From: Actinotalea solisilvae
GTDB lineage: Bacteria; Actinomycetota; Actinomycetes; Actinomycetales; Cellulomonadaceae
Length of the DNA: 64,000 nt
Reading direction: 5' to 3'
Assembly (NCBI RefSeq): GCF_016464425.1
Contig: NZ_JADDKQ010000004.1
Location: 62,001 to 126,000 of the forward strand
This document shows positions 8,979 to 20,170 of the stretch, piece by piece. Within the stretch, counting starts at the first letter, position 1, and each line of letters opens with the position of its first letter. The translations under genes were made by a program, and so were the position numbers. The notes beneath the pieces are model-generated. The model had not been told where the DNA came from, searched no databases, and worked only from the letters and a program-made list of their open reading frames with translations.

Positions 8979-9014
8979 GGTGGGCGGGTCGCGCGCCGCG
9001 CGGTCCCGCCCACC
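8979..9014 (+). terminator. Hairpin after rpsK (possible attenuating terminator)
   Basis: A 10-bp perfect stem (GGTGGGCGGG / CCCGCCCACC) lies 9 nt after the rpsK stop. A second 10-bp stem (CCTGCCGGGT / ACCCGGCAGG) follows at 9072-9099 in the same 181-nt gap. Together they could reduce read-through into rpoA or mark RNA processing. Confidence 0.4.
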
Positions 9015-9150
9015 GGCGCGTCCGGCGTCTGCGTGACCGCGGACCCGCACGACCAGCCTGACCAGCACGACCCTGCCGGGTGGACCGAGACCCGGCAGGC
9101 GCACCACGTGATGCGTCATATGGCGGACGCACACCGAGAGGAACACCACC

Positions 9151-10155
9151 GTGCTCATCGCACAGCGCCCCACCCTGACCGAAGAGGTCATCTCCGAGTA
9201 CCGCTCGCGGTTCGTCATCGAGCCCCTCGAGCCCGGCTTCGGCTACACGCTCGGCAACTCCCTGCGTCGCACCCTGCTCTCGTCCATCCCGGGCGCGGCC
9301 GTGACGTCCATCCGCATCGACGGCGTGCTCCACGAGTTCAGCACGGTCAGCGGTGCCAAGGAGGACGTCACCGAGATCATCCTCAACATCAAGGAGCTCG
9401 TCGTCTCCTCGGAGAACGACGAGCCCGTCGTGATGTACCTGCGCAAGCAGGGTCCCGGCACGGTCACGGCTGCGGACATCACGCCGCCCGCCGGCGTCGA
9501 GGTGCACAACCCCGACCTGCACATCGCCACGCTCAACGGCAAGGGCAAGCTCGAGGTCGAGCTCACGGTCGAGCGCGGCCGCGGGTACGTCTCCGCCCAG
9601 CAGAACAAGGCCTACGACGCCGAGATCGGTCGCGTGCCGGTCGACTCGATCTACTCGCCGGTCCTCAAGGTGACCTACAAGGTCGAGGCCACGCGTGTCG
9701 AGCAGCGCACCGACTTCGACAAGCTCATCGTCGACGTCGAGACCAAGCAGGCCATCACGCCGCGCGACGCGCTGGCGTCGGCCGGCAAGACGCTGGTCGA
9801 GCTCTTCGGCCTGGCGCGCGAGCTCAACGTCGAGGCCGAGGGCATCGAGATCGGCCCGTCCCCGACGGACGCCGCGCTCGCCGCCGACCTGGCGCTGCCG
9901 ATCGAGGAGCTCCAGCTCACGATCCGCTCGTACAACTGCCTCAAGCGTGAGGGCATCCACTCGGTGGGCGAGCTCGTCGCGCGCAGCGAGGCCGACCTCC
10001 TCGACATCCGGAACTTCGGCGCCAAGTCGATCACCGAGGTCAAGGAGAAGCTCGCCGGTCTCGGCCTGTCGCTCAAGGACAGCCCGATCGACTTCGACCC
10101 CACCGCTGCCGCCTACTACGACGACAGCGACTTCACCGAGGACGAGCTGTCCTGA
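9151..10155 (+). CDS. rpoA: DNA-directed RNA polymerase subunit alpha
   Basis: It scaffolds RNA polymerase assembly and contacts promoter UP elements and activators. It has 334 residues. The N-terminal dimerisation domain (residues 1-225) contains [20 protein letters not shown]. An acidic linker leads to the C-terminal domain with [19 protein letters not shown] and [18 protein letters not shown]. The GTG start gives the canonical N-terminus [13 protein letters not shown]. Confidence 0.97.
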   Translation: MLIAQRPTLTEEVISEYRSRFVIEPLEPGFGYTLGNSLRRTLLSSIPGAAVTSIRIDGVLHEFSTVSGAKEDVTEIILNIKELVVSSENDEPVVMYLRKQGPGTVTAADITPPAGVEVHNPDLHIATLNGKGKLEVELTVERGRGYVSAQQNKAYDAEIGRVPVDSIYSPVLKVTYKVEATRVEQRTDFDKLIVDVETKQAITPRDALASAGKTLVELFGLARELNVEAEGIEIGPSPTDAALAADLALPIEELQLTIRSYNCLKREGIHSVGELVARSEADLLDIRNFGAKSITEVKEKLAGLGLSLKDSPIDFDPTAAAYYDDSDFTEDELS

Positions 10156-10222
10156 CGCCGTGGCGGACCGGCGCACCCGTGCGGCCGGTCCCGTGATCTT
10201 CGAGAACTGAGGAGTACAGACC

Positions 10223-10807
10223 ATGCCTACGCCCACCAAGGGTCCGCGGCTCGGCGGCGGTCCGGCGCACGAGCGGCTCATCCTCGCCAACCTGGCGACG
10301 AGCCTGTTCGAGCACCGCCGGATCACCACGACCGAGGCCAAGGCGAAGCGGCTTCGCCCGCTCGCCGAGCGCCTCATCACGTTCGCCAAGCGCGGCGACC
10401 TGCACGCGCGTCGTCGCGTGCTCGCCACGGTCCGGGACAAGAGCGTCGTGCACGAGCTCTTCACCGAGATCGCGCCGGCGATGGCCGAGCGTCAGGGCGG
10501 CTACACGCGCATCACGAAGATCGGCCCCCGCAAGGGCGACAACGCCCCCATGGCGGTCATCGAGCTCGTCCTCGAGCCCGTGAGCCCGAAGCAGGCGACC
10601 GTCCGCGAGGCCGAGAAGGCCACGAAGAAGGCCGCCGCGCCGAAGTCCTCCACGAAGGCCGCTGCGGCGCCCGTCGAGGAGACCCCGGCGGACACGGTCG
10701 AGGAGACCCCGGCGGACACGGTCGAGGAGACCCCGGCGGAGGACCTCGGCGCTGCCGAGGAGTCCGAGGCCGTCGAGGAGTCGGCGCCCGAGGCCGACAA
10801 GGCCTGA
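10223..10807 (+). CDS. rplQ: 50S ribosomal protein L17 with repeat-containing acidic tail
   Basis: This is bL17. The core (residues 1-118) starts [20 protein letters not shown] and carries the usual [20 protein letters not shown] and [18 protein letters not shown]. Residues 120-194 form an Ala/Lys then Glu-rich tail with the octapeptide VEETPADT repeated 2.6 times. Such tails are known on actinobacterial L17. It is the last gene of the infA-rpoA cluster and is followed by a very strong hairpin. Confidence 0.96.
   Translation: MPTPTKGPRLGGGPAHERLILANLATSLFEHRRITTTEAKAKRLRPLAERLITFAKRGDLHARRRVLATVRDKSVVHELFTEIAPAMAERQGGYTRITKIGPRKGDNAPMAVIELVLEPVSPKQATVREAEKATKKAAAPKSSTKAAAAPVEETPADTVEETPADTVEETPAEDLGAAEESEAVEESAPEADKA
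10673..10741 (+). repeat. 24-bp tandem repeat in rplQ
   Basis: Two identical 24-bp units (10673-10696 and 10697-10720) and most of a third (10721-10741) encode [16 protein letters not shown] and VEETPAE in frame. They make the acidic L17 tail a potential variable-number repeat. Confidence 0.9.
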
Positions 10808-10820
10808 GCACGCACGTCAC

Positions 10821-10852
10821 GGGCCCGGACCGACGCGAGTCGGTCCGGGCCC
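10821..10852 (+). terminator. Strong hairpin terminator after rplQ
   Basis: A perfect 14-bp stem (GGGCCCGGACCGAC / GTCGGTCCGGGCCC) is closed by a GCGA (GNRA-type) tetraloop, 13 nt after the rplQ stop. It marks the end of the large ribosomal and RNA polymerase cluster. Confidence 0.8.
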
Positions 10853-10883
10853 GTCGTCGTCCCCGGCGTCGTAGGTTGGACGG

Positions 10884-11819
10884 GTGGACGTCGCACCCCC
10901 GCCCCCGTCGGCGTCGCCGGCGGACGACCCGCGCGTCCCCGTGCTGCTGCTCCACGGTGCGCGGGCGAGCCGCACGATGTGGCGCCCGCAGCTCGAGGCG
11001 CTGGACCGCGCCGGACGTCGCGCGCTCGCGGTCGACCTGCCGGGCCACGGCCTGCGGCGCGGCGAGCGGTTCGGCGTCGAGGACAGCTTCGAGGCGATCG
11101 ACGACGCCGTCGCGGAGCTCGGCGGGCGCGCCCTCCTGGTGGGCCTCTCGCTCGGCGGCTACCTCGGCATCGCCTGGACCGCGCGGCACCCGCAGGCCGC
11201 CGTCGGGCTCGTGGCCGCGGGCTGCAGCACGGTGCCGGACCAGCCCGTCACCGGTGCCTGGCGTGCGCTCGCCCGCCTCATCGCGCGGCTCCCCGACCGG
11301 GGCGCCTGGCTCAACCGGACGATGGTCGACCGGGCCCTGCCGCCCGAGGCCGGTCTGGCGCTCGCGGAGGGCGGCTACGCGCTCGACGTCATGGTGGACC
11401 TCCTCGGCGCCGTCCGCGGCCTGCGGCCGCTCGAGGACCTCGCGCGCATCCGGTGCCCCGTGTGGGTGGTCAACGGCCGGTGGGACCACTTCCGCACCCA
11501 GGAGCGCGCGTTCGTCGCGGCGTGCCCCACGGCCCGCCTCGTGACGATCCCGCGCGCGACGCACCTGGTGAGCCTCGTGCGGCCGGTGGCCTTCAGCCGC
11601 GTCGTCCTCGATGCGGCCGACGAGGTCGACGCGACGCTGCGGACCGCGGCGGGGGCGGGCGCTCAGCCCGGCGCGTCGCCCGCGCCGCCCGGGGAGCGCA
11701 GCGACCACGCGCGGACGCCCCCGACGATCCCGGCGGAGTTCGGCACGACGACGACGTCGTCCCCCAGCGCCTCGAGCACGGCCGGCCGGATCCGTCGCGC
11801 GTTGCCCCCGCCGAGGTAG
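10884..11819 (+). CDS. Alpha/beta hydrolase
   Basis: This is a cytosolic alpha/beta-hydrolase fold protein of 311 residues; its substrate is unknown. VPVLLLHGARASRTMWRPQ (oxyanion loop), GLSLGGYLG (nucleophile elbow, Ser as G-L-S-L-G) and a late ATHLVSL with the catalytic His are visible. A TAGGTT box 6 nt before the GTG suggests a leaderless mRNA. The frame runs about 160 bp into the 3' end of the convergent ROK gene, so the last 50 residues are low-complexity and probably not part of the fold. Confidence 0.8.
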   Translation: MDVAPPPPSASPADDPRVPVLLLHGARASRTMWRPQLEALDRAGRRALAVDLPGHGLRRGERFGVEDSFEAIDDAVAELGGRALLVGLSLGGYLGIAWTARHPQAAVGLVAAGCSTVPDQPVTGAWRALARLIARLPDRGAWLNRTMVDRALPPEAGLALAEGGYALDVMVDLLGAVRGLRPLEDLARIRCPVWVVNGRWDHFRTQERAFVAACPTARLVTIPRATHLVSLVRPVAFSRVVLDAADEVDATLRTAAGAGAQPGASPAPPGERSDHARTPPTIPAEFGTTTTSSPSASSTAGRIRRALPPPR

Positions 11820-12460
11820 AGCCGGTCCCAGAGCACGACGGGCCGCAGGCCCTCGACCGCGCGGCGCACGCGCCGCGACCACGCGCCGTCGCCGAGCCGC
11901 CGCCGCTCGTGCTCGCCCAGGTAGGCGTCGTACGTCACGCCCCACCGCACCGGGGCGTGCGACAGCTCGAGGTGCGGCGCGAGCGTGCCGCCGTCGTACA
12001 GCGCCGAGCCCAGGCCCGTGCCCAGCGTGAGGACGAGCTCGAGGCCGCTGCCCGAGACGACGCCCGCGCCGTGCACCTCGGCGTCGTTGAGCACGAGCAC
12101 GGGGTAGCCCAGCGCCTCGGCCAGCGCGGCCTCGACGTCCCGGCCGGCCCACGCCGCCACGAGCTCGGGCTCGACCCGGCTGCGGGGGCCCGACCGCGTC
12201 ACGTAGTGGGGTGTGGCGATGACGACGCCGTGCCGGATCATCCCCGGCATGCCCACGGTCGCGCGGTCCGCGTCGGGCAGCCCGCGGGCGAGGTCGACGA
12301 CGGTCGCGACGAGGCGCTCGGGCGGCAGCGGGTAGGGCGTGGGCACGCGCACCGGAGGCACGTGCATGGTGCCCGCCGCGTCGAGGACGGACGCCTTGAT
12401 CCCGCCGCCCCCGCAGTCGACCGCGAGCGTGCGCGGCCCCGGGTGCGACGTGGTGCTCAC
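11663..12460 (-). CDS. ROK-family sugar kinase-like protein (polyphosphate glucokinase-like)
   Basis: This is an ASKHA-fold protein of 265 residues resembling ROK kinases and actinobacterial polyphosphate glucokinase. Seen are the N-terminal phosphate loop [18 protein letters not shown], the segment [13 protein letters not shown] with the catalytic Asp, and the second phosphate motif [14 protein letters not shown]. The zinc-binding Cys cluster of repressor-type ROK proteins is absent. The substrate is an inference. TAGGGT 7 nt before the GTG start suggests leaderless transcription, back to back with truA. Confidence 0.8.
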   Translation of the reverse strand: MSTTSHPGPRTLAVDCGGGGIKASVLDAAGTMHVPPVRVPTPYPLPPERLVATVVDLARGLPDADRATVGMPGMIRHGVVIATPHYVTRSGPRSRVEPELVAAWAGRDVEAALAEALGYPVLVLNDAEVHGAGVVSGSGLELVLTLGTGLGSALYDGGTLAPHLELSHAPVRWGVTYDAYLGEHERRRLGDGAWSRRVRRAVEGLRPVVLWDRLYLGGGNARRIRPAVLEALGDDVVVVPNSAGIVGGVRAWSLRSPGGAGDAPG

Positions 12461-12467
12461 CGTCGCG

Positions 12468-12512
12468 ACCCTAGCGGCGCGGGAACGGGTGCACGACGCC
12501 GACGGCTACCGT
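12468..12512. promoter_or_regulatory. Back-to-back leaderless promoters of the ROK gene and truA
   Basis: In the 58-bp gap, TAGGGT on the minus strand (12468-12473) lies 7 nt before the ROK GTG. TACCGT on the plus strand (12507-12512) lies 6 nt before the truA GTG. Both fit -10 boxes of leaderless transcripts. Confidence 0.55.
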
Positions 12513-12518
12513 GGCGCC

Positions 12519-13469
12519 GTGACCGCGACGCCCACCGAGCCCGCCGTGCGGGTCCGGCTCGACCTCGCCTACGACGGCACCGACTTCGCCGGCTGGGCGA
12601 CCCAGCCGGGCCTGCGCACCGTGCAGGGCACGCTCGAGGCCGCGCTCGGCACGGTGCTGCGGTGCCCCGAACCGCGGCTCACGGTCGCCGGTCGCACCGA
12701 CGCCGGCGTGCACGCGCGGGGGCAGGTCGCGCACGTCGACCTCGACCCGGCGGTCTGGGCGGCGGTGCGGGGACGCATGACCCGCGAGCCGGGGGCGGCC
12801 CTCGTGCGGCGCCTGGCGGGCGTGCTGCCGCCCGACGTCGTGGTGCACCGTGCGGGTCCCGCGCCGCGCGGCTTCGACGCGCGCTTCGCCGCCCTGCACC
12901 GCCGTTACGCGTACCGGATCGCCGACGACCCGGCGGCCGTGGACCCGCTGCGCCGGCACCTCGTCGTGCGGCACCGCGTGCCGCTCGACGCGGACGCGAT
13001 GCGGGCCGCCGCGGCGCCGCTCGTCGGACGGCACGACTTCGCCGCGTTCTGCCGGCCGCGCGCGGGCGCCACGACGATCCGCACCCTCGAGGTGCTCACC
13101 GTCGAGCGGCCGGCGTCGGGCGAGGACGCCGGGCTCGTCGTCGTGGGCGTCCGGGCCGACGCCTTCTGCCACTCCATGGTCCGCTCGCTCGTCGGCGCGC
13201 TCACCGCCGTGGGGGAGGGCAGGCGGGACCCGGGCTGGCCCGCCGCGCTGCTCGACGGCGGCCGGCGCGAGGGCGTCGTCGCGCCCCCTGGCGGGCTGTG
13301 CCTCGAGGAGGTCGCGTACCCGCCGGACGAGGAGCTCGCCGAGCGGGCGGAGCGCACCCGCGCGCGCCGCCCCGACGCCGACGCGGCCCTGGGCCCCGCG
13401 GCGCGGGCGGCGACCGGCCCGGACCGCGCGGTCGGTGCCGCCCCCGACGCGGGGACGCTCGAGGGCTAG
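12519..13469 (+). CDS. truA: tRNA pseudouridine(38-40) synthase TruA
   Basis: It isomerises uridines 38-40 of tRNA anticodon stems. It has 316 residues from the GTG at 12519. [18 protein letters not shown], the catalytic [16 protein letters not shown] (Asp nucleophile) and [19 protein letters not shown] are diagnostic. The C-terminal 45 residues are an Arg/Ala-rich tail beyond the family core. The frame stays open further upstream, but the TACCGT box 6 nt before this GTG and the N-terminus favour this start. Confidence 0.94.
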   Translation: MTATPTEPAVRVRLDLAYDGTDFAGWATQPGLRTVQGTLEAALGTVLRCPEPRLTVAGRTDAGVHARGQVAHVDLDPAVWAAVRGRMTREPGAALVRRLAGVLPPDVVVHRAGPAPRGFDARFAALHRRYAYRIADDPAAVDPLRRHLVVRHRVPLDADAMRAAAAPLVGRHDFAAFCRPRAGATTIRTLEVLTVERPASGEDAGLVVVGVRADAFCHSMVRSLVGALTAVGEGRRDPGWPAALLDGGRREGVVAPPGGLCLEEVAYPPDEELAERAERTRARRPDADAALGPAARAATGPDRAVGAAPDAGTLEG

Positions 13470-13479
13470 GGGCCGACCC

Positions 13480-13983
13480 TCAGCGGTCCCCGTCGATGTG
13501 CTCGACCGTGACCGGGCCCGCGGGCGGGACGCCGTCGTCGTCGAGGCCGGTGCCGTCGGCCGCGTCCTCGTCGACGACGTGGACGGCCGCCTCCTCCGCC
13601 GTCGCGGCGCTGCCGGCGATGCCGACGTCGTGCGCGACCACGCTCTCCGCGGGCGCGCCGGACGCCTCCGTCTCCGCCGCGGCCAGGCGGCCCGCGCGGT
13701 CCGGCTCGTCGCCACCCGTGCGCGCCGGCTCGTCCTGCGTCTCCCAGACGTCGGGCTCCTCCTGCGCGAGGCGCTCGTCCAGGCTCTCGCCCTCGAGCTG
13801 CTCGAGCTCGGTCTCGAGGCGGTGGTGCTGGGGCTGCCGCTCGGGCGGGGAGTAGCCCTCGTCGAGGACGCTGTCGACGCCGCGGTCGAGCAGCGTGTCG
13901 TCCTGCTGGAGCTGGTTGGTGTCGCCCTCGGCCGCCGACTCCGGGTCTGGCGTGGTGGCGCTGGTGTCTCCGTACGTGCTCAT
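13480..13983 (-). CDS. DUF5709 domain-containing protein
   Basis: This is a small acidic soluble protein of 167 residues, function unknown. The block LLDRGVDSVLDEGYSPPERQ (residues 27-46) followed by ESLDERLAQEEPDVW is the DUF5709 signature of Actinobacteria. The C-terminal half is disordered, rich in Ala, Asp and Glu. The start at 13983 gives the usual MSTYGDTS opening; longer upstream starts lack family similarity. It is convergent with truA across 10 bp. Confidence 0.85.
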   Translation of the reverse strand: MSTYGDTSATTPDPESAAEGDTNQLQQDDTLLDRGVDSVLDEGYSPPERQPQHHRLETELEQLEGESLDERLAQEEPDVWETQDEPARTGGDEPDRAGRLAAAETEASGAPAESVVAHDVGIAGSAATAEEAAVHVVDEDAADGTGLDDDGVPPAGPVTVEHIDGDR

Positions 13984-14144
13984 GGGCCCCACCGTCCCAC
14001 CCGGTCCGGGCAGGCGCATCCGCACGCCGGGGACGTCCCGGCACCGAGGACCGGGGCCTCCGGTCGACGGCGCCGGCAGGGGGCGCAGGGGGGCGCAGGG
14101 GAAAGCGTGCGGGCCCACCCGCCCGGTGGCGGGACACTGGGGCC

Positions 14145-15833
<1,689 letters not shown>

Positions 15834-15840
15834 GCGTCGG

Positions 15841-15860
15841 CCTCGCGGCGGGCCGCGAGG
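15841..15860. terminator. Bidirectional hairpin between ABC-F gene and lysE-type gene
   Basis: A perfect 8-bp stem CCTCGCGG/CCGCGAGG with a CGGG loop lies in the 30-bp gap between two convergent genes. Confidence 0.55.
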
Positions 15861-15863
15861 GCG

Positions 15864-16457
15864 TCAGAGGAGCAGGCCGACGGCGACCGCGACCATGACG
15901 ACCGCGACGAGCACGTCGAGCACCTGCCAGGCGCGCGGGCGGGCGAAGAGCGGGCGCAGGCCGCGCGCACCGAAGCCGAGCGTCGTGAACCACAGGACGC
16001 TGCCCCCGGCGGCGCCCGCGGCGAACAGCCAGCGCCCGTCCGGGCCGTGCTGGTTCGCGATCGAGCCCAGGAGCACCACGGTGTCGAGGTAGACGTGCGG
16101 GTTGAGGAAGGTCAGGGCGAGCGTCGTGAGCAGGACGCCGCGGTGGCCGGCGGGCGCGGCCGTCGCGGGGTCGAGGCGCTCGGGGCGGCGGGCACGCAGG
16201 GCGGCCTGGACGCTGAGGACGAGCAGGAACGCGGCGCCGCCCCAGCGGGCCACGCCGAGGAGCACCGGGTTCTCCGCGACGAGCAGGCCGAGCCCCGCGA
16301 CGCCCGCGCCGACGAGGAGCGCGTCGGCGAGGGCGCACACCGCCACGACCGTGAGGACGTGCTCGCGACGGATGCCCTGGCGCAGCACGAACGCGTTCTG
16401 GGCGCCGATCGCCACGATGAGGGAGAGGCCGGTGAGCAGGCCGGTGAGTGCGGTCAC
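15864..16457 (-). CDS. LysE/ArgO-family amino acid exporter
   Basis: This is an inner-membrane exporter of basic amino acids, 197 residues, with six hydrophobic segments. The N-terminal LSLIVAIGAQNAFVLRQGIR is the LysE/ArgO signature, and ALTFLNPHVYLDTVVLLGS is the second conserved motif. The GTG at 16457 is chosen because a TACCGT box stands 7 nt upstream and the family starts here; longer frames add unrelated residues. It is divergent from the LysR-type gene at 16528, which matches the lysE-lysG arrangement of Corynebacterium. The exact substrate (Lys or Arg) is not decided. Confidence 0.88.
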   Translation of the reverse strand: MTALTGLLTGLSLIVAIGAQNAFVLRQGIRREHVLTVVAVCALADALLVGAGVAGLGLLVAENPVLLGVARWGGAAFLLVLSVQAALRARRPERLDPATAAPAGHRGVLLTTLALTFLNPHVYLDTVVLLGSIANQHGPDGRWLFAAGAAGGSVLWFTTLGFGARGLRPLFARPRAWQVLDVLVAVVMVAVAVGLLL

Positions 16458-16464
16458 GGGGACG

Positions 16465-16529
16465 ACGGTAGGCGCGGCGGGCGATGAAGCACAGCGCAGG
16501 TTCCTCACCGACCCTTAGCATCGCTTCAT
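16465..16529. promoter_or_regulatory. Divergent lysE/lysG-type promoter region with inverted repeat
   Basis: TACCGT (minus strand, 16465-16470) and TAGCAT (plus strand, 16516-16521) are probable -10 boxes 7 and 6 nt before the two start codons. An inverted repeat ATGAAGC (16484-16490) / GCTTCAT (16523-16529) spans the region and overlaps the regulator start codon. It is a candidate LysG-type operator. Confidence 0.45.
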
Positions 16530-17424
16530 GAGACTCGACCCCGCGCAACTCGCCGCGCTCGCCGCCGTCGTGGAGCGCGGCACCTTCGAGGCCGCGGCGC
16601 GGTCCCTGCACGTGACGCCGTCGGCGGTGAGCCAGCGGGTCAAGGCGCTCGAGCAGCGCAGCGGCCAGGTGCTCGTACGGCGCTCGCGCCCGTGCCGCCC
16701 GACCGCGGCCGGTCAGGTGCTCGTCCGGCTCGCCGGGCAGATGGCCCTGCTCGAGAAGGAGGCGCTGCGCGCGGTCGAGCCGGCGGGCTCGGGCACCCTG
16801 ACGCTCGCCGTGGCCGTCAACGCCGACTCCCTGTCCACGTGGTTCCCGGCGGCGCTCGCGGGCCTGCCCGACGGCGTCGTCCTCGACCTCCGGCGCGAGG
16901 ACCAGGACCACTCGGCCGGGCTCCTGCGCGACGGCGAGGTCATGGCGGCCGTCACCGCCGACGGGCGCGCGGTGCAGGGCTGCCGCTCCGTCCCGCTCGG
17001 CGCGATGCGCTACCTCGCCGTCGCCGCGCCCCGCTTCGTCGACGCGCGGCTCGGCGGGACCGACGTCGCCGTCGCCGAGCGGCTCGCGGACGCGCCGCTC
17101 GTGTCCTTCAACCGCAAGGACGCGCTGCAGGCGCGGTTCCTGCGCGAGGTGACCGGACGCCGCCCCAGCCCGCCCGAGCACCTGGTGCCGTCCAACGCCG
17201 CCTTCCTCGCCGTCGTCCGGGCGGGCCTCGGCTGGGGCATGGTCCCCGACGTCGCGGCGCGCGACGACCTGGCGTCGGGGGAGCTCGTCGAGCTGGTCCC
17301 GGGACGGCACCTCGACGTCCCGCTGCACTGGCAGCACTGGCGGCTCGACGCGCCCGCGCTCGCCGACCTCACCGAGCGCGTCCGGCGCGCCGCGGCGACG
17401 CTGCTCCACCCCGGCGGGGCATGA
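16528..17424 (+). CDS. LysR-family regulator, ArgP/LysG type
   Basis: This is a DNA-binding regulator of 298 residues, probably controlling the divergent exporter in response to basic amino acids. The N-terminal winged helix-turn-helix (residues 1-60) reads [20 protein letters not shown]. The effector domain contains [18 protein letters not shown], typical of ArgP/IciA/LysG. ATG is preceded at 6 nt by TAGCAT, so the mRNA is probably leaderless. Confidence 0.88.
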   Translation: MRLDPAQLAALAAVVERGTFEAAARSLHVTPSAVSQRVKALEQRSGQVLVRRSRPCRPTAAGQVLVRLAGQMALLEKEALRAVEPAGSGTLTLAVAVNADSLSTWFPAALAGLPDGVVLDLRREDQDHSAGLLRDGEVMAAVTADGRAVQGCRSVPLGAMRYLAVAAPRFVDARLGGTDVAVAERLADAPLVSFNRKDALQARFLREVTGRRPSPPEHLVPSNAAFLAVVRAGLGWGMVPDVAARDDLASGELVELVPGRHLDVPLHWQHWRLDAPALADLTERVRRAAATLLHPGGA

Positions 17425-17480
17425 TCGGTCGGACGCACGACCGGCGCGGCGGGGTGACGGAGCCCACCCCGGGGGCAGTT

Positions 17481-17509
17481 TTGCCCGTGCGGCGCACGAC
17501 GGGTACTCT
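17481..17509 (+). promoter_or_regulatory. Sigma-70 type promoter for rplM-rpsI
   Basis: The -35 TTGCCC (17481-17486) and -10 TACTCT (17504-17509) are spaced by 17 nt. This predicts a leader of about 165 nt before rplM. A 10-bp inverted repeat with almost no loop (CGACCGGTCC A GGACCGGTCG, 17554-17574) lies in that leader and may be a regulatory hairpin. Confidence 0.65.
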
Positions 17510-17680
17510 GGGACGTCGTTGTGCGTCCCGTGTGGCGTGCCCGCACGAGGAGTCGACCGGTCCAGGACCGGTCGGGAGCCCGTCGGGCAGCCGTGGACGA
17601 CGACGACCACCATCGCCGCTCCGGCTCACCGCGGGAGCGCGATGCACCTCATTCAGCTACAGGAAACGAAGGCTACGACC

Positions 17681-18130
17681 GTGCGCACGTACACCCCGAA
17701 GCCCGGCGACGTCGAGCGGACCTGGCACGTCATCGACGCGAACGACGTCGTCCTCGGCCGCCTGGCCAGCCAGGTCGCCGTCCTGCTCCGCGGGAAGCAC
17801 AAGGCCACGTTCGCGCCGCACGTCGACGGCGGTGACTTCGTCATCGTCATCAACGCCGAGAAGGTCGCCCTGACCGGCAACAAGCGCGAGCAGAAGCTCG
17901 CCTACCGTCACTCGGGCTACCCGGGCGGTCTGCGGGCGACCGCGATCGGCGAGCTGCTCGAGAAGAAGCCCGAGCGGGTCATCGAGAAGGCCGTGCGCGG
18001 CATGCTCCCCAAGACGTCGCTGTCCCGGGCGCAGCTGAGCAAGCTGAAGGTCTACGCCGGCCCCGAGCACCCGCACGCGGCGCAGCAGCCGAAGCCCTTC
18101 GACATCACCCAGGTCGCGCAGCAGGCCTGA
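17681..18130 (+). CDS. rplM: 50S ribosomal protein L13
   Basis: This is uL13, an early 50S assembly protein, 149 residues from the GTG at 17681. The start [19 protein letters not shown] and the conserved [20 protein letters not shown] and [16 protein letters not shown] confirm the family. An ATG at 17642 in the same frame would add 13 residues absent from the family, so the GTG is preferred. It is co-transcribed with rpsI. Confidence 0.95.
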   Translation: MRTYTPKPGDVERTWHVIDANDVVLGRLASQVAVLLRGKHKATFAPHVDGGDFVIVINAEKVALTGNKREQKLAYRHSGYPGGLRATAIGELLEKKPERVIEKAVRGMLPKTSLSRAQLSKLKVYAGPEHPHAAQQPKPFDITQVAQQA

Positions 18131-18180
18131 GCCGGCTGTCGACGCACAGACGTAGAACACACAGAACCGAGGACGCACCC

Positions 18181-18669
18181 GTGGCCGACACCACCGTCGA
18201 CATCGAGCTCGAGGGCGACGAGACGCCCAGCAGCTACACCTCCGAGACCGCCGCGCCGACCGGCCGCGGCCAGAGCCTCACGGCTCCCGGCCAGGCCCTC
18301 GGCCGCCGCAAGGAGGCCGTCGCGCGCGTGCGCCTCGTCCCCGGCACCGGCCAGTGGAAGATCAACGGGCGCACGCTCGAGGACTACTTCCCGAACAAGG
18401 TCCACCAGCAGCTCGTCAACAGCCCGCTCAAGCTCGTCGACGTCGAGGGTCGCTTCGACGTCGTCGCGCGGATCGTCGGCGGCGGCGTCTCCGGCCAGGC
18501 CGGCGCGCTGCGTCTCGGCATCGCCCGGGCCCTCAACGAGATCGACGCGGAGCACAACCGCCCCGCGCTGAAGAAGGCCGGCTACCTGACGCGCGACGCG
18601 CGGGTCGTCGAGCGCAAGAAGGCGGGCCTCAAGAAGGCGCGCAAGGCGCCCCAGTACTCCAAGCGCTGA
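18181..18669 (+). CDS. rpsI: 30S ribosomal protein S9
   Basis: This is uS9, whose C-terminal tail reaches the P-site tRNA. It has 162 residues from a GTG. The core begins near residue 40 ([19 protein letters not shown]) and ends with the invariant YSKR. The first 38 residues are an acidic, Thr/Ser-rich extension seen in actinobacterial S9. It follows rplM by 50 nt and is followed by a strong terminator. Confidence 0.96.
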   Translation: MADTTVDIELEGDETPSSYTSETAAPTGRGQSLTAPGQALGRRKEAVARVRLVPGTGQWKINGRTLEDYFPNKVHQQLVNSPLKLVDVEGRFDVVARIVGGGVSGQAGALRLGIARALNEIDAEHNRPALKKAGYLTRDARVVERKKAGLKKARKAPQYSKR

Positions 18670-18680
18670 CAGACCGTTCC

Positions 18681-18717
18681 ACCGACGGCCCCGATGGTCT
18701 CCATCGGGGCCGTCGGT
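18681..18717 (+). terminator. Strong hairpin terminator after rpsI
   Basis: A perfect 17-bp stem (ACCGACGGCCCCGATGG and its complement) with a TCT loop follows the rpsI stop by 11 nt. It ends the rplM-rpsI transcript. Confidence 0.8.
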
Positions 18718-18814
18718 CGTGACGGGGCAGGTCGGGCCCCTCGCGCCGCCGCTGCGGCGCGGTGCAGGTGGTCGGCGGGGGCGTGTGGGACAGTCGGTGC
18801 GACGAGGAGGTCTG

Positions 18815-20170
18815 ATGGGTCGGTTGTTCGGTACCGACGGTGTGCGCGGGGTCGCCAACCGTGACGTCACGGCGGAGCTCGCGCTCGACGTGTCGGTCGC
18901 TGCGGCGCACGTGCTCGGCTCCACGGGGGCCTTCGAGGGGCACCGCCCCCGGGCCGTGATCGGCCGTGACCCGCGCGCGTCGGGCGAGTTCCTCTCGGCC
19001 GCCGTCGCCGCGGGCCTCGCGAGCGCCGGCGTCGACGTGCTCAACGTCGGCGTGCTGCCGACGCCCGGCGTCGCGCACCTCACCGGCGAGCTCGGCGTCG
19101 ACCTGGGCGTCATGCTCTCGGCGTCGCACAACCCGATGCCCGACAACGGGATCAAGTTCTTCGCGCGCGGCGGCCAGAAGCTGCCCGACGACGTCGAGGA
19201 CGCGATCGAGCGCCGCATGCGCGAGGACTGGGAGCGGCCCACGGGCGCCGCCGTCGGCCGGATCAGCATGGACGGCGTCTCGGGCACGCGGTACGTCGAC
19301 CACCTCGTCGCGACCCTCCCGGGCGGCGAGGAGTCGCTCGCCGGGCTGCGCATCGCGGTCGACTGCGCCAACGGCGCCGCGAGCGAGGTCGGGCCGGCCG
19401 CGCTGCGCGCGGCGGGAGCCGACGTCGTCGTCATCAACGCGTCGCCCGACGGGCGCAACATCAACGAGAAGTGCGGCTCGACGCACCCCGAGCAGCTGCA
19501 GGCGGCCGTCGTGGCCGCGGGCGCCGACCTCGGCGTCGCGTTCGACGGCGACGCGGACCGCTGCCTCGCCGTCGACCACGAGGGGCGGCTCGTCGACGGC
19601 GACCAGATCATGGGCATCCTCGCCGTCGCGCTGAAGGAGCGTGGCGAGCTCGCGCAGGACACGCTCGTCATCACGGTGATGAGCAACCTCGGCCTCCAGC
19701 TCGCGATGACCGAGGCGGGCATCACGACGGTGCAGACGGGCGTCGGCGACCGCTACGTGCTCGAGGAGATGCGGCGCGGCGGGTACTCGCTGGGCGGCGA
19801 GCAGTCCGGGCACCTCATCATGGCCGCGCACGCGACGACGGGGGACGGGACGCTCACCGCGCTCCACCTCGCGGCACGCGTCGCCGCCACCGGCCGCACC
19901 CTGGCGGACCTCGCGTCCTCCGTGCGGCGCCTGCCGCAGGTCCTCGTCAACGTCAGCGGCGTCGACCGCACCCGCGCGGGCTCCGACGAGGGCGTCCTCG
20001 CGGCGGTCCGCTCGGTCGAGGACGAGCTGGGCCGGTCGGGCCGGGTGCTCCTGCGCCCGTCGGGCACGGAGCCGGTCGTCCGGGTCATGGTCGAGGCCGC
20101 CGAGCAGGACCACGCCGACCGCGTGGCGCACCGCCTGGCCGACGTCGTGCGGGAGCGTCTGGCGCTGTGA
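18815..20170 (+). CDS. glmM: Phosphoglucosamine mutase
   Basis: It converts glucosamine-6-phosphate to glucosamine-1-phosphate for peptidoglycan precursor synthesis. It has 451 residues. The phosphoserine loop [12 protein letters not shown] (Ser104), the metal loop FDGDADRC, and the C-terminal phosphate-binding [12 protein letters not shown] are present. The ATG at 18815 has a GAGGAGG site; upstream frame extension is not family-like. It overlaps def by 4 nt, and glmS lies 2.7 kb downstream. Confidence 0.96.
   Translation: MGRLFGTDGVRGVANRDVTAELALDVSVAAAHVLGSTGAFEGHRPRAVIGRDPRASGEFLSAAVAAGLASAGVDVLNVGVLPTPGVAHLTGELGVDLGVMLSASHNPMPDNGIKFFARGGQKLPDDVEDAIERRMREDWERPTGAAVGRISMDGVSGTRYVDHLVATLPGGEESLAGLRIAVDCANGAASEVGPAALRAAGADVVVINASPDGRNINEKCGSTHPEQLQAAVVAAGADLGVAFDGDADRCLAVDHEGRLVDGDQIMGILAVALKERGELAQDTLVITVMSNLGLQLAMTEAGITTVQTGVGDRYVLEEMRRGGYSLGGEQSGHLIMAAHATTGDGTLTALHLAARVAATGRTLADLASSVRRLPQVLVNVSGVDRTRAGSDEGVLAAVRSVEDELGRSGRVLLRPSGTEPVVRVMVEAAEQDHADRVAHRLADVVRERLAL

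Noticed and set aside
13984..14118. Longer start for the DUF5709 protein
   Set aside because: The added residues are Pro/Gly/Arg-rich with no family similarity; the ATG at 13983 gives the usual N-terminus.
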